The translations under genes were made by a program, and so were the position numbers. The notes beneath the pieces were generated by a model. That model saw only the letters and a program-made list of their open reading frames with translations, ran no database searches and was not told where the DNA came from. A stretch of DNA of 32,648 nucleotides from Synergistaceae bacterium (GTDB lineage Bacteria; Synergistota; Synergistia; Synergistales; Synergistaceae), in the NCBI GenBank assembly GCA_031269245.1, contig JAISZL010000034.1:1-32648 (forward strand), in the 5' to 3' direction. Position 1 is the stretch's first letter. Each line of letters opens with the position of its first letter. This document shows, piece after piece, positions 1 to 8,408 of the stretch.

Positions 1-20
1 TTTACGCGGAAACGCGTCCA

Positions 21-59
21 AAAAAAATCAGGGAGACGGCAAACCTCCCTGATTTTTTT
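21..59 (-). terminator. Rho-independent terminator of the oxidoreductase gene
   Basis: Positions 21-35 and 45-59 are perfect complements: a run of seven A, TCA and GGGAG pair with CTCCC, TGA and a run of seven T. The loop is 9 nt. Read on the minus strand the stem ends in a T run, 45 nt past the stop of the molybdenum hydroxylase. The symmetry means it could also work for a plus-strand transcript coming from outside the window. Confidence 0.85.
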
Positions 60-104
60 GGATATTCAGCCTTGTGAAACGCGGCCTTTATTTGTTGGGG
101 TTTT

Positions 105-2915
105 TCAGCGTTTCAGGGCTGCTTTGATCTTGTCGGGCGTCGCCGGGAGTTCTTTTATCCGCGCTCCGCAGGCGGCGAATATCGCGTTGCCTATCGCGAC
201 GTGCGGGGCGGCGAGAGGCATCTCGCCGGTGCCGGACGCGCCGAACGGACCGTACGGACGCGGGGTCTCAACGTGAACCAGCCTCAGGTCGTCTGGGACA
301 TCCTTGGGGTAGGGCAGGCCGCAGGTGATGAGGTTGTTGTACTTCTTCTCATCGAGGAAATCCTCGGTAAGCGCCAATCCGATGCCTTGCGCGATCCCGC
401 CGTACTGCTGTCCGTCGACCACCAGGAAGTTGCATATCACGCCGACATCGCCGACCAGCGCGAAACGTTCCGTCCCGACCTTGCCGGTCGCCGTGTCGAC
501 CGACACCTGCGCTATGTTTATCGCGAACATGTGGGCCATGAAGGGATACCCCATACCCGTCTCGGGGTCGTTGCCGCTGCATTCGACCAGGTTGCCGTCG
601 TTGTCGACGACCTGGGTCTTGTATGTGGCTTCGTAATAGAGTTCCTTGCCCTCGGCGGCCATCTCGTCGTATGTGCGGTACGTGCCGTCTTCCTTGCGCA
701 TCGCGTCTAGCAGCATGTTACAGCTCATTATTATCGCGTTGCCGACCATGTTCTGGCAGCGGCTCGCGGCGGCCGCGCCGCTGTTGGGCGTCTTGGCCGT
801 ATCGCTCGAAATATGCCTGATTTGTTTCGGGGAAAGCCCGAGCGGCCTCAGCGCCTCATGCGCTGTGCCGAGCGTGCCCATGTCCGCGCCTTGGCCGTGA
901 TCCTCCCATGTGTTGTAGATTATCACGCCGTCTTTGGTCAGCTCCACCGCGTTGCCGGCCTCGTCGGCGCCGTCGTCGTTGGAGTTGTAAATCGCGAACG
1001 ACACACCCGCGCCGTACTTGATTTTGCCGTCGCCGGCCTTGTTTTTCTTCTCGGCGTCCAGCTTGAATTCCTCGTATATCGGACGGGCCTTCTCGATCAT
1101 CGCGGGGAAGGGATATACCTCGAACTTCTGTCCGCTGGGCGAGAATCCGCCGTCCTTCATGATGTTGCGCGCACGGAACTCGAACGGGTCGATGCCGCAT
1201 TCGTATGCCAGCATGTCCATCGCCGTCTCGCTGCCCCAGTGAGTCTGCGGGCCGCCGTAGGCGCGGAACGCCGCCGACCAGCGGTGGTTGGTGAATACCG
1301 TGTAGCCGACGCCTTTCAGGTTGTCGACGTGGTAAGGCGCGAGGAAGAACTGAATGCCCTTGTTCATGAGGTCCTGGCTCGACTCGGAATACGGGCCGTG
1401 GTCTACGTGCCAGATGTGCTCGCCGCCCACCAGCTTGCCGTCGCTGTCAGCGCCTATGCGGATATTCATGAGGAACGGGCTGCGTTTGGGGGTGCGGGTG
1501 ATGTGCTCCTTCATGTCGAGCCGCATGTAGACCGGACGGTCCTTGCAGGCCATGACGCAGGCCGCGAGGAGATATTCGTTCGTCGGGCCCACCTTGTAGC
1601 CGAACGTCGCGCCCATGTTGTTCTGAATGACGCGGATGCCCGATGGCGGCACGCCTATGCCGCGCGCGATCATGAGCTGGTGCCTGTAGACGCAGATGCT
1701 CTTCGTGTGCAGGCAGAGCCTGCCCTCCTCGTCATAGTAGCCGTAGCCGCAGTCGGTTTCGAGCGTCAAGTGGGGTTGGCGCGAGCTGTAGAAGGTGTCC
1801 TCCACCTTATGGGGCGCGTTATCTATGAGGCTCTTCGGGTCACAGCCTTTCTGGAACGGCCGCCTGTTGAACGCGTTGCGGATCCCGTCGATGCCCTCTA
1901 TCTCGTCGTACACCGGTATGGCGTCGGGCGCCATGGCCTGATGGATGTCCGTCATCTCCCTCAACGGCTCGACGTCGACCTTGACCGCCGCCGCCGCCGC
2001 GCGCGCCTGGCGCTCCGTATCGGCGCAGACTATCGCCACGCACTCGCCCCACTGGCGTATCTTGTCGCCCTCCGGCACGATCATGCGGCGCTCCCATCCG
2101 TCCGTCGTCGTCGTCGGGCTTCCGACCTGGCCTCGGATCCTGTTCGTCCCCCTGTTGTCTGTCAGCGTCTTGGCCGTGACTACCTTGAAGACCCCCGGCA
2201 TCCTTTCCGCCTCGGTGAAGTCTATCTTCTTCACTATCGCGTGGCGGTACTGCGTGACCACCGGGACCGCGAAGAGCGTCCCCTCGGGCATCTTGAGGTA
2301 CTCGTCGTCTCCGTAGTCGAACGTCCCGGTTGCCTTGTAGATAGCGCTCGGGCGAGGATAGCTCGTGTTCCAGACCTGGCGCCCCGGCTCCATGCGGCGC
2401 ACCAGGTCCTGCAGGCTCTTCTTCCCGTTCAGCACGTCAGCGGCCTCCATGACCGCGTCTGTTATCTGAATATAACCGGTGCAGCGGCAGGTCATGAAGT
2501 TCTTCTGAAACGCGGCGCGTACCTCCTCGCGAGTCGGGTTCGGGTTGTGGTCGAGCAGGTCCTTGGCCACCATGATGAAGCCCGGCGTGCAGAAGCCGCA
2601 CTGGATAGCGCCGTTCACGATGAACGCGGCCTGGAGGGCGTGGGGAGCGGTGACCGTGCCGACTCCCTCTATCGTGAACAGGCTGGAGTCCTCGGGCACG
2701 TTCTTCCAGCGCGTTACGCAGGAGCGCACTGCCCTGCCGTTCAATATGACGTTGCAGACGCCGCACTGGCCGCAGTTGCACCCGCGCTTTGTCCCGGTCA
2801 TGTGCCGCTGCTCGCGTATCACCTCGAGCAGGGTGGTCTCGGGATCCGCCACTATCCTCTTCGGGACCTCGTTGATGCTGATCCTCTTGACGTGGTACCG
2901 TTTCCTCTCAGCCAC
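105..2915 (-). CDS. Molybdopterin-dependent aldehyde/xanthine oxidoreductase, FAD-less (MOP type)
   Basis: Single-chain molybdenum hydroxylase of the xanthine oxidase family, 936 aa. An N-terminal plant-type [2Fe-2S] domain has C46, C51, C54 and C66. A second helical [2Fe-2S] domain has C106, C109, C143 and C145 (motifs CGFCTPG and CRCTGY). Two molybdopterin-binding domains follow from about residue 190. The catalytic glutamate is in GTGE near residue 898. There is no FAD domain between the iron-sulfur and Mo domains. That is the layout of Desulfovibrio aldehyde oxidoreductase (about 907 aa), so electrons probably go to a ferredoxin or flavodoxin rather than NAD. The start is GTG, preceded by GGGAG at normal spacing; no ATG fits. 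The substrate (aldehyde, purine or another heterocycle) cannot be told from sequence. It stands alone, with no cofactor-maturation gene beside it. Confidence 0.93.
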   Translation of the reverse strand: MAERKRYHVKRISINEVPKRIVADPETTLLEVIREQRHMTGTKRGCNCGQCGVCNVILNGRAVRSCVTRWKNVPEDSSLFTIEGVGTVTAPHALQAAFIVNGAIQCGFCTPGFIMVAKDLLDHNPNPTREEVRAAFQKNFMTCRCTGYIQITDAVMEAADVLNGKKSLQDLVRRMEPGRQVWNTSYPRPSAIYKATGTFDYGDDEYLKMPEGTLFAVPVVTQYRHAIVKKIDFTEAERMPGVFKVVTAKTLTDNRGTNRIRGQVGSPTTTTDGWERRMIVPEGDKIRQWGECVAIVCADTERQARAAAAAVKVDVEPLREMTDIHQAMAPDAIPVYDEIEGIDGIRNAFNRRPFQKGCDPKSLIDNAPHKVEDTFYSSRQPHLTLETDCGYGYYDEEGRLCLHTKSICVYRHQLMIARGIGVPPSGIRVIQNNMGATFGYKVGPTNEYLLAACVMACKDRPVYMRLDMKEHITRTPKRSPFLMNIRIGADSDGKLVGGEHIWHVDHGPYSESSQDLMNKGIQFFLAPYHVDNLKGVGYTVFTNHRWSAAFRAYGGPQTHWGSETAMDMLAYECGIDPFEFRARNIMKDGGFSPSGQKFEVYPFPAMIEKARPIYEEFKLDAEKKNKAGDGKIKYGAGVSFAIYNSNDDGADEAGNAVELTKDGVIIYNTWEDHGQGADMGTLGTAHEALRPLGLSPKQIRHISSDTAKTPNSGAAAASRCQNMVGNAIIMSCNMLLDAMRKEDGTYRTYDEMAAEGKELYYEATYKTQVVDNDGNLVECSGNDPETGMGYPFMAHMFAINIAQVSVDTATGKVGTERFALVGDVGVICNFLVVDGQQYGGIAQGIGLALTEDFLDEKKYNNLITCGLPYPKDVPDDLRLVHVETPRPYGPFGASGTGEMPLAAPHVAIGNAIFAACGARIKELPATPDKIKAALKR

Positions 2916-3088
2916 TTAAAAACACTCCCTTCAAAAATTCGCCCTAAATCCCAGAGTGTGCCCGCTCGCCGGATGCGCGGCCGATCCTGCGAGGAAACCG
3001 CCTCTAACTAGCCCCGGATGAAGCCGCCGTAAATATCGACAGAAACTAAAAACTGGAATGCAAACTTGTCTTGGGATAACGCGGGTAT

Positions 3089-3117
3089 AATGTATACGAA
3101 TAAAAAATCTATTGCAA
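3089..3117 (-). promoter_or_regulatory. Candidate sigma-70 promoter for the oxidoreductase
   Basis: On the minus strand TTGCAA (3112-3117) is followed after 17 nt by TACATT (3089-3094), or after 15 nt by TATACA (3091-3096). It would give a leader of about 165 nt. The rest of 2916-3396 shows no convincing gene; a 95-codon minus-strand frame there has no recognisable features or ribosome site. A run of nine C lies at 3288-3296. Confidence 0.3.
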
Positions 3118-3396
3118 GAGGATACGACACAGGGAACATAAGGTGAAACATTGTTGCAAAATATGTCGTTGGCGTGAAGTTCCGCGATATCGAAGAAGGC
3201 CGATGATCTTTCAGACATCAGGACAAAACAAGCGGCTGGGTATCAGAAAACAGGGGCGCAGGCTCCCGAAAACAGTCGGTCATATCTCCCCCCCCCGTTG
3301 ATTGCCTTGTTATGTATGTACGGACATCCTGACAGGCATTTTTAATGCGTGCCCTCAATACTCGTTTATAAGCCTAAAGACGCCTTTATCCCTTGG

Positions 3397-3923
3397 TCAT
3401 TTCAGGTTTTTTATTTCCTCTGCCGATATGCCGGAAACCTGAGAGATTACTTCAATGTCAAACCCGCTCCGCAGCATCTGATGAATCATCTCCAATTTGC
3501 CCTCAGCCCTGCCCTTTGCCTCACCCTCGGCAACTGCCGCCTTGCGCCGCGCCGCCTCGTCCATCAGGTAAAGCTGCCTCGCCTCATATAGCATCCTCGT
3601 CCGTTCGTCCGCGCTGAGAACCTTCAGGCGGCCCACTGTCATCTTCATCTCTTCCGTCTTAGCCGCAAGCATCTCTATCTCCTCAGGTGGGGGTCGATGA
3701 TCTCCAGGTCCTCGTACTCCTCCGCGGGGATGTCGAGCGCCGCTATAAGAAACGCGCGTATTATCGCTATATACCGGTGATCGCCGAAGACTAACTTAAA
3801 GACCAGGTCATTCTTGAGCGGCAGCAGGCCCCTTCTCGTTTGTCCGCCATTTGGAATTTTGGGCGTTCCGTCCAGGGTTTCAACAACCTGGATACCCTTC
3901 GGTTTCATACCTCTTTTCGCCAT
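3397..3923 (-). pseudogene. Rpn-family PD-(D/E)XK nuclease/recombination protein, internally deleted
   Basis: Remnant of a Rpn (PDDEXK_2) gene. The N-terminal part (from ATG at 3923) has the family opening LPLKNDLVFKLVFGD and runs to EIIDPHL, then stops at 3675. The C-terminal part resumes in another frame at 3672 (MLAAKTEEMKMTVGRLK) and continues to the usual family tail (GISAEEIKNLK) and stop at 3397. Compared with the second Rpn copy at 9992-10792, about 406 bp are missing between the two parts. The lost segment includes the nuclease core (the D...ExQ motif). Since 406 is not a multiple of three, the frame is broken as well. Rpn proteins are RecA-independent recombination-promoting nucleases found in many variable copies; this copy should be inactive. 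A start at 4001 would need translation through the inverted repeat and has no ribosome site. Confidence 0.8.
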
Positions 3924-3992
3924 GCGCGCCACCACTCCATTCGCTCCAGCAGTTATTTTAGCATGGTTTGCGGCTATATGGGGACATTTATA

Positions 3993-4050
3993 CCAAACCA
4001 TCGGCGGTATCGCGATGGCCCGCCGCGAATTGATACCGCCGATGGTTTGG
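3993..4050. repeat. Perfect 19-bp inverted repeat with 20-nt spacer
   Basis: The arm at 3993-4011 (CCAAACCATCGGCGGTATC) is exactly repeated in reverse complement at 4032-4050. The 20-nt spacer contains a further short GCG/CGC pairing. No T run follows on either strand, so it is not a standard terminator. It lies just upstream of the Rpn remnant and about 200 bp before the cupin operon. It could be the folded ends of a vanished small mobile element or a protein-binding palindrome. Confidence 0.8.
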
Positions 4051-4249
4051 AGGACAGTGACAACCCTCAGCGACGCCTTATCCCTTCATTTACGCTCAGG
4101 ATATGGCGGCAGCGCGTATAACGTCCGATAATGATCTTATACGCCGGGGCGTTGGTATTATAATTGGGAGGGACGCGGCGCTTGAAATCGCGATAACTCG
4201 CCGGGAAGCCGAATTTTTTATATTTATATTAAGTGGAGGGATGTAGCGG

Positions 4250-5416
4250 ATGGATATAAGAGAAACGGTCTCCAGGCTGATGGAGGATTCAGAGGGGTTG
4301 CTGAGGCTCAAGCCCGCGTGGGTCTCCAGGGTCTTCATGCCGCCGGGGAAGCGGCTCGGCCTGCCGGACGATGCCTATGACGTTGGGGAGAGGGGATATA
4401 TCACCGAGCGGTGGCTGGGATCTGTGACCGAGGCAAAAAACCCCATCGAGACGCCGAACGAGGGTTTGAGCCTCATCTACGCGCCCGGCGGAGAGGAGAT
4501 AACCCTGCGCGACGCGGTGGAGGCCGCGCCGGAGCTCATCATGGGCGCGGACTACGCGAAGCGCCGCAAGGGGCTGGGGCGTCTGGCAAAGATACTCGAC
4601 AACGACGGCAGGCTGCCGTTCCTCGCGCACAACGCCGAGGCCGGGGAGGCGTCGTATTACTTCCCGCCGCTCGCCCCAATGGGACCTCACCCCGAGACGT
4701 TCTTCGGCCTGCACCCGTTCATAGTGAGGGAGCGCCGAAAGGACATCATAGCCCGCTGTCTCGACGATTGGGAGCGCACGGACAGGTTCCTCGCGCTTTC
4801 GAGGGCCTACGCCAGCGTGCCGGACGACGGCTTCCACCTGTCGTCCGGCATCCTGCACGCCCCCGGCAGCGCGCTCACGATCGGGCTTCAGGAGGACTCG
4901 GACTCGCGCTCGATATTTCAGGGGCAGCTGGGGGACCGGCTGCTCGACAAGAGCGTCCTGACCGGGGACGTCCCACCGGAGGAGCTGGAGGAGAACGGCA
5001 TGATGGCGTTCGTGGACCGGCTCGACTGGGAGGCGAACGGAGACCCGTATTTCTACGAGAACCACCACACCCCGCCCGTTCCGCTCGACGGCGGCAAAAC
5101 GGCGTCAAGCGAGGAGTGGTGGATATTCTACAACACCACGAGGTACAGCGGGACGAAGCTCATCGTCCGCCCCGGATGCGCCGTCAACTGCGTGGACAGG
5201 GGAGCTTACAACATTCTCGCGTGGAGCGGGAAGGGGACCTTCGGCGGACTTCACATAAAAGGACGCTCCCCGGGGGAGGACGAGATAATGGTGACAAGCG
5301 GCAGGGCTATGAGCGGTGTTCAGGTCACGAACACCGGGGACAATGACCTGATTATCTTCAAGTTCTTCGGCCCGGACATCAATGACGACGCGCCCATACT
5401 GAAGCGTTACGCCTGA
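4250..5416 (+). CDS. Cupin-fold protein resembling class I mannose-6-phosphate isomerase
   Basis: 388 aa soluble protein with no signal peptide or membrane segment. The middle region GFHLSSGILHAPGSALT followed by GLQEDSD matches the conserved stretch of phosphomannose isomerase-type cupins, where the His sits in the metal site and the E/D..SD segment follows. An earlier block, HNAEAGEASYYFPP, and a late block, WWIFYNTTRYSGTKLIVRPG, are consistent with two beta-barrel halves. The start ATG has GGAGGG nine bases upstream; an ATG-TAG minimal frame sits in that spacer. It is the first gene of an operon (36 bp to the next). I am confident of the cupin/PMI-like fold but not of the substrate: the classical zinc-ligand set cannot be assigned by eye, and a sugar-phosphate or lyxose-type isomerase is also possible. 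Confidence 0.6.
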   Translation: MDIRETVSRLMEDSEGLLRLKPAWVSRVFMPPGKRLGLPDDAYDVGERGYITERWLGSVTEAKNPIETPNEGLSLIYAPGGEEITLRDAVEAAPELIMGADYAKRRKGLGRLAKILDNDGRLPFLAHNAEAGEASYYFPPLAPMGPHPETFFGLHPFIVRERRKDIIARCLDDWERTDRFLALSRAYASVPDDGFHLSSGILHAPGSALTIGLQEDSDSRSIFQGQLGDRLLDKSVLTGDVPPEELEENGMMAFVDRLDWEANGDPYFYENHHTPPVPLDGGKTASSEEWWIFYNTTRYSGTKLIVRPGCAVNCVDRGAYNILAWSGKGTFGGLHIKGRSPGEDEIMVTSGRAMSGVQVTNTGDNDLIIFKFFGPDINDDAPILKRYA

Positions 5417-5452
5417 AGCTAATGTTGAAATTATCGAGGGGTTGTTCGAGAG

Positions 5453-5911
5453 TTGGAGGATAGAAACGGAAACTGTCTCATAGTCAACTCCGTGACCAGC
5501 CGTCCGATGCCTCGGTGGATGTCCGTCTCCGCGGCTGCGCTGGGGTGTTTCCTGGGGTACAAGGCCCTGCGGGGGTTTATCGCGGCAGGGCTCGACTACG
5601 GGGCCTTGGCTAACATGGCGCTGGGGCTCGTGTGCGTTTACGGCGCCGGTATAAGCCGCAGGCTGTATATCTCGCGCGAGGGAGTGGTGCGCGAGACGCG
5701 CAGCTGGGGCAGGGCGCTCCGCCGGGTGCTGCCGTGGAGCGATGTGCGGTACGTGTCGCTGGCGTTTCGCGGCGACAAGATGATGGCGTTTTTTGAGGTT
5801 GACGCTACGGGCTGGAAGGTGCTCTTCTCCAAGGACCAGGAGGGAGCGGTGATGGACATGCTCGACGAGATGATACCCGACGTCGAGGTGGAGGTTCTTG
5901 ATAGACGTTAG
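5453..5911 (+). CDS. Small membrane protein with bacterial PH-like domain
   Basis: 152 aa. Two hydrophobic segments near residues 22-42 and 48-66 form a hairpin. A basic linker and a soluble C-terminal part of about 75 residues follow (RLYISREGVVRETRSWGR, then LPWSDVRYV and WKVLFSKDQ). That pattern is typical of bacterial PH (bPH2/YdbT-like) domains, which start with a strand containing a basic Y/I-S-x-x-G motif and have W-S-D-V before the next strand. Start choice: TTG at 5453 with GAGGGG about 11 bases upstream. Internal ATG codons (for example 5507) have no ribosome site. It is followed after 11 bp by the mechanosensitive channel gene, so it is probably co-expressed and may act at the same membrane. 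Its specific function is unknown. Confidence 0.6.
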   Translation: MEDRNGNCLIVNSVTSRPMPRWMSVSAAALGCFLGYKALRGFIAAGLDYGALANMALGLVCVYGAGISRRLYISREGVVRETRSWGRALRRVLPWSDVRYVSLAFRGDKMMAFFEVDATGWKVLFSKDQEGAVMDMLDEMIPDVEVEVLDRR

Positions 5912-5922
5912 GAGGCGGTGAC

Positions 5923-6807
5923 ATGGACTTCAGTCAATTCAACGTCAAAATAGACACGGCGCAGATATTGAAATTCATATCCGGCCCGTTGCTGACCGTC
6001 ATCATGTGGTACGCGCTCGACCGGATATTGATAAAGCTGCACGAGAAGAGCAAGTTCATCGAGAGAATTTTTTCGAGGCAGGCGTCCGACCCAGCCAAGC
6101 GCCAGATGATAAAGCAGAGGGTCAAGACCTTACGGGGGCTACTGCTGCAGGGCATACGGATCCTGAACGCCATATTCTTCCTGTTCATACTGCTCGATCA
6201 CTTCAAAATCGACCCTAAGCCTCTATTGGCTGGCATCGGCGTCGTAGGGCTGGGCCTGTCCCTGGCCGCGCAGAACATCCTGCGGGACTTCATCAACGGG
6301 ATATTCATAATCGCCGAGGATCAGTTCAACGTTGGAGACTTTGTCACAATAGGCAGTCACTCCGGCACGGTCGAGAGCTTCACGATGAGGGTGACGCGCC
6401 TGCGCGCCGCCGATGGACGGCTCATAATAATACCGAACAGCGGCATCAGCGAGGTGGTGAACAGCACTAAGGACTTCGCCGTGGCGATCGTCGACGTTGG
6501 CGTTGCTTACAGCTCAGATATCCAGAGCGTGATGGAGATCCTGGACCACTGCGCGAGAGATGCCGCCGGGATGTCCCCCGGCGTCGCGCTGGAGGACCCG
6601 AAGGTGCTGGGGATAGTGGCGTTCCGCGACAACGACGTGCAGCTGCGGACGCTCGTCAAGACGCTCCCGGGGGAGCAGTGGGGCGTGGAGCGGAACCTGC
6701 GGAAAATAATAAAGGATCGGTTCGACGCGGAGGGCATAGACATCCCCCTGCCGCAGATCGTGCTGCGCCGCCCGCCGGAGGAGGAAACAGCGCGCAATAA
6801 GTTATAA
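5923..6807 (+). CDS. Small-conductance mechanosensitive ion channel, MscS family
   Basis: 294 aa. There are two predicted membrane segments near the N-terminus (about 15-35 and 80-100), then the pore helix with the glycine/alanine-rich pattern LLAGIGVVGLGLSLAAQNIL. Next come the MscS beta domain (DQFNVGDFVTIG, RLRAADGRLIIIPNS) and a C-terminal alpha/beta domain. This is the minimal channel size, like B. subtilis YkuT. MscS channels open under membrane tension and release solutes after osmotic downshift. The ribosome site GGAGG overlaps the stop of the preceding gene, and ATG follows after 7 nt, which implies translational coupling. Its neighbours (PH-like membrane protein, DUF1538 and PII-like genes) suggest an osmotic or ion-homeostasis operon. 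No odd residues were seen. Confidence 0.9.
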   Translation: MDFSQFNVKIDTAQILKFISGPLLTVIMWYALDRILIKLHEKSKFIERIFSRQASDPAKRQMIKQRVKTLRGLLLQGIRILNAIFFLFILLDHFKIDPKPLLAGIGVVGLGLSLAAQNILRDFINGIFIIAEDQFNVGDFVTIGSHSGTVESFTMRVTRLRAADGRLIIIPNSGISEVVNSTKDFAVAIVDVGVAYSSDIQSVMEILDHCARDAAGMSPGVALEDPKVLGIVAFRDNDVQLRTLVKTLPGEQWGVERNLRKIIKDRFDAEGIDIPLPQIVLRRPPEEETARNKL

Positions 6808-6863
6808 TGATGGGGCGGTGCCGCGCGAACATCAAACAGCCGCTAACATTGCGAGGTGAGTGG

Positions 6864-8408
6864 ATGAACAAGAAGCTTAAGGAAAAAATACTCGAGGCGC
6901 TGTCCTCCGTGGTCCCGATCACTGCGATCGTCTTCATCCTGAGCATGTACGCGGTTCCCATACCGATAGGGACCACGATAATGTTTCTGGTGGGGGCGTC
7001 GCTGCTCATAGTCGGCATGGGATTCTTCTCGCTGGGGGCGGACATAGCGATGATGCCGATGGGCGAGGCGGTAGGGGGACATTTCACGAAGACACAGAGC
7101 ATCCTGGCGGTGGTGTCGGTGAGTTTTCTGATCGGTTTCATCGTGACGGCGGCTGAGCCGGACCTCCAGGTTCTGGCCAATCAGGTGCCGTCGATCCCCG
7201 ACATGGCGCTCATATCCACAGTGGCCGTCGGCGTTGGCATGTTTCTTGCCGTGGCCATGCTGCGCATCCTCTTCAAGATAAAGCTGAGGCATATCCTGAT
7301 GGGGTTCTACATTCTGCTCTTCGCTGTGTCGGCCTTCGCCCCGCGCGACTTCCTGGCGGTGGCCTTCGACTCGGGAGGAGTCACCACCGGCCCCATCACG
7401 GTGCCGTTCATAATGGCGCTCGGGGTGGGCCTGTCGGCGGCGCGGGCGGACAAGGACTCGCAGGACGACAGCTTCGGCCTGGTGGCGATATGCAGCATAG
7501 GGCCGATACTGGCGGTGCTGATACTCGGCATCTGCTACAACCCGTCCGACGCCACGTACACGCCGGTCGAGCTGATGGACATCGTCACCACCAGGGACGT
7601 GGCCGCGCAGTACGGGCTGGAGCTACCCCGCTACCTGAAGGAGGTCGCATACGCGATAATACCGATCGGGATATTCTTTTTGATATTCCAGGCGATATCC
7701 CGCCGATTCTCGAAAAAGCAGCTCATGACCGTCGGAGTCGGGTTCGCCTATACTCTAATCGGGCTGGTGCTCTTTTTGACGGGGGTCAACGTCGGCTTCA
7801 TCCCGGTGGGACACCTGCTGGGTTCACAGATAGCGCTCAGCGAGTACAAATGGGCGCTCATCCCGCTGGGCATGGCGATAGGATACTACATAGTCGTCGC
7901 GGAACCAGCCGTCTACGTGCTGAATAAGCAGGTCGAGGAGATATCCGGCGGCATAGTCTCCCAGAAGGCCATGAAGCTCTCCCTCTCCCTGGGCGTGGCG
8001 ACGTCGCTAGCACTGTCGATGCTGAGGATACTGACCGGCATATCTATCTTCTGGCTCCTCATACCCGGATACGTCATAGCGATCATTCTCTCCTTCTACG
8101 TACCAAAGATATTCACGGGCATAGCGTTCGATTCGGGAGGGGTCGCCAGCGGTCCCATGACGTCCACGTTCCTCATACCCTTGGCGATCGGGGCCTGCGA
8201 GAGCCTGGGGGGAAATGTGCTGACGGACGCGTTCGGAGTCGTGGCTATGGTTGCCATGACCCCGCTGATAACAATACAGCTGCTGGGCCTCGTTTACGCG
8301 AGGCAGGCAAGGGTCGCCAAGGTCATAGAGGCGGCGGACACGATTTCCATACCGATGGAGGACGAAATCATCGACTACGAGGAGGGGTCCGGAGATGAGC
8401 GAGAATAA
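6864..8408 (+). CDS. DUF1538-family integral membrane protein, two repeats
   Basis: 514 aa polytopic membrane protein with about a dozen hydrophobic segments. It is built from two homologous halves. Each has an opening helix pair followed later by the same signature, FDSGGVTTGPIT in the first half (about residue 170) and FDSGGVASGPMT in the second (about residue 420). This duplicated FDSGGV-x-x-GP-x-T pattern is diagnostic of DUF1538. The family is generally thought to be a transporter or channel, but I know of no established substrate. The start is ATG at 6864, preceded by GAGGTGAG; the frame extends back to 6807 but without a ribosome site. The C-terminus is acidic (DEIIDYEEGSGDERE) and its coding sequence overlaps the PII-like gene by 14 nt, so the two proteins are probably made in stoichiometric amounts. 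Confidence 0.85.
   Translation: MNKKLKEKILEALSSVVPITAIVFILSMYAVPIPIGTTIMFLVGASLLIVGMGFFSLGADIAMMPMGEAVGGHFTKTQSILAVVSVSFLIGFIVTAAEPDLQVLANQVPSIPDMALISTVAVGVGMFLAVAMLRILFKIKLRHILMGFYILLFAVSAFAPRDFLAVAFDSGGVTTGPITVPFIMALGVGLSAARADKDSQDDSFGLVAICSIGPILAVLILGICYNPSDATYTPVELMDIVTTRDVAAQYGLELPRYLKEVAYAIIPIGIFFLIFQAISRRFSKKQLMTVGVGFAYTLIGLVLFLTGVNVGFIPVGHLLGSQIALSEYKWALIPLGMAIGYYIVVAEPAVYVLNKQVEEISGGIVSQKAMKLSLSLGVATSLALSMLRILTGISIFWLLIPGYVIAIILSFYVPKIFTGIAFDSGGVASGPMTSTFLIPLAIGACESLGGNVLTDAFGVVAMVAMTPLITIQLLGLVYARQARVAKVIEAADTISIPMEDEIIDYEEGSGDERE

Noticed and set aside
813-3011. Very long plus-strand frame (732 codons) opposite the oxidoreductase
   Set aside because: It is an antisense shadow of a high-GC gene with clear iron-sulfur and molybdopterin motifs on the minus strand. 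Its translation is low-complexity (rich in R, V, H and A) with no domain pattern.
3066-3091. TTGTCT...TATAAT on the plus strand as a promoter
   Set aside because: The spacer is only 14 nt and there is no plus-strand gene within 1 kb downstream.
2931-3218. 95-codon minus-strand frame upstream of the oxidoreductase
   Set aside because: No recognisable motif, an irregular cysteine/phenylalanine-rich composition and no ribosome site. It overlaps the presumed promoter region.
3288-3296. Run of nine C, a possible phase-variable tract
   Set aside because: It is not inside or just upstream of any supported gene, so no switching role can be argued.
5456-5461. GGAGGA as ribosome site for a downstream start in the PH-like gene
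   Set aside because: No ATG, GTG or TTG in frame occurs 5-12 nt after it; the next candidates at 5492 and 5507 are too far away.
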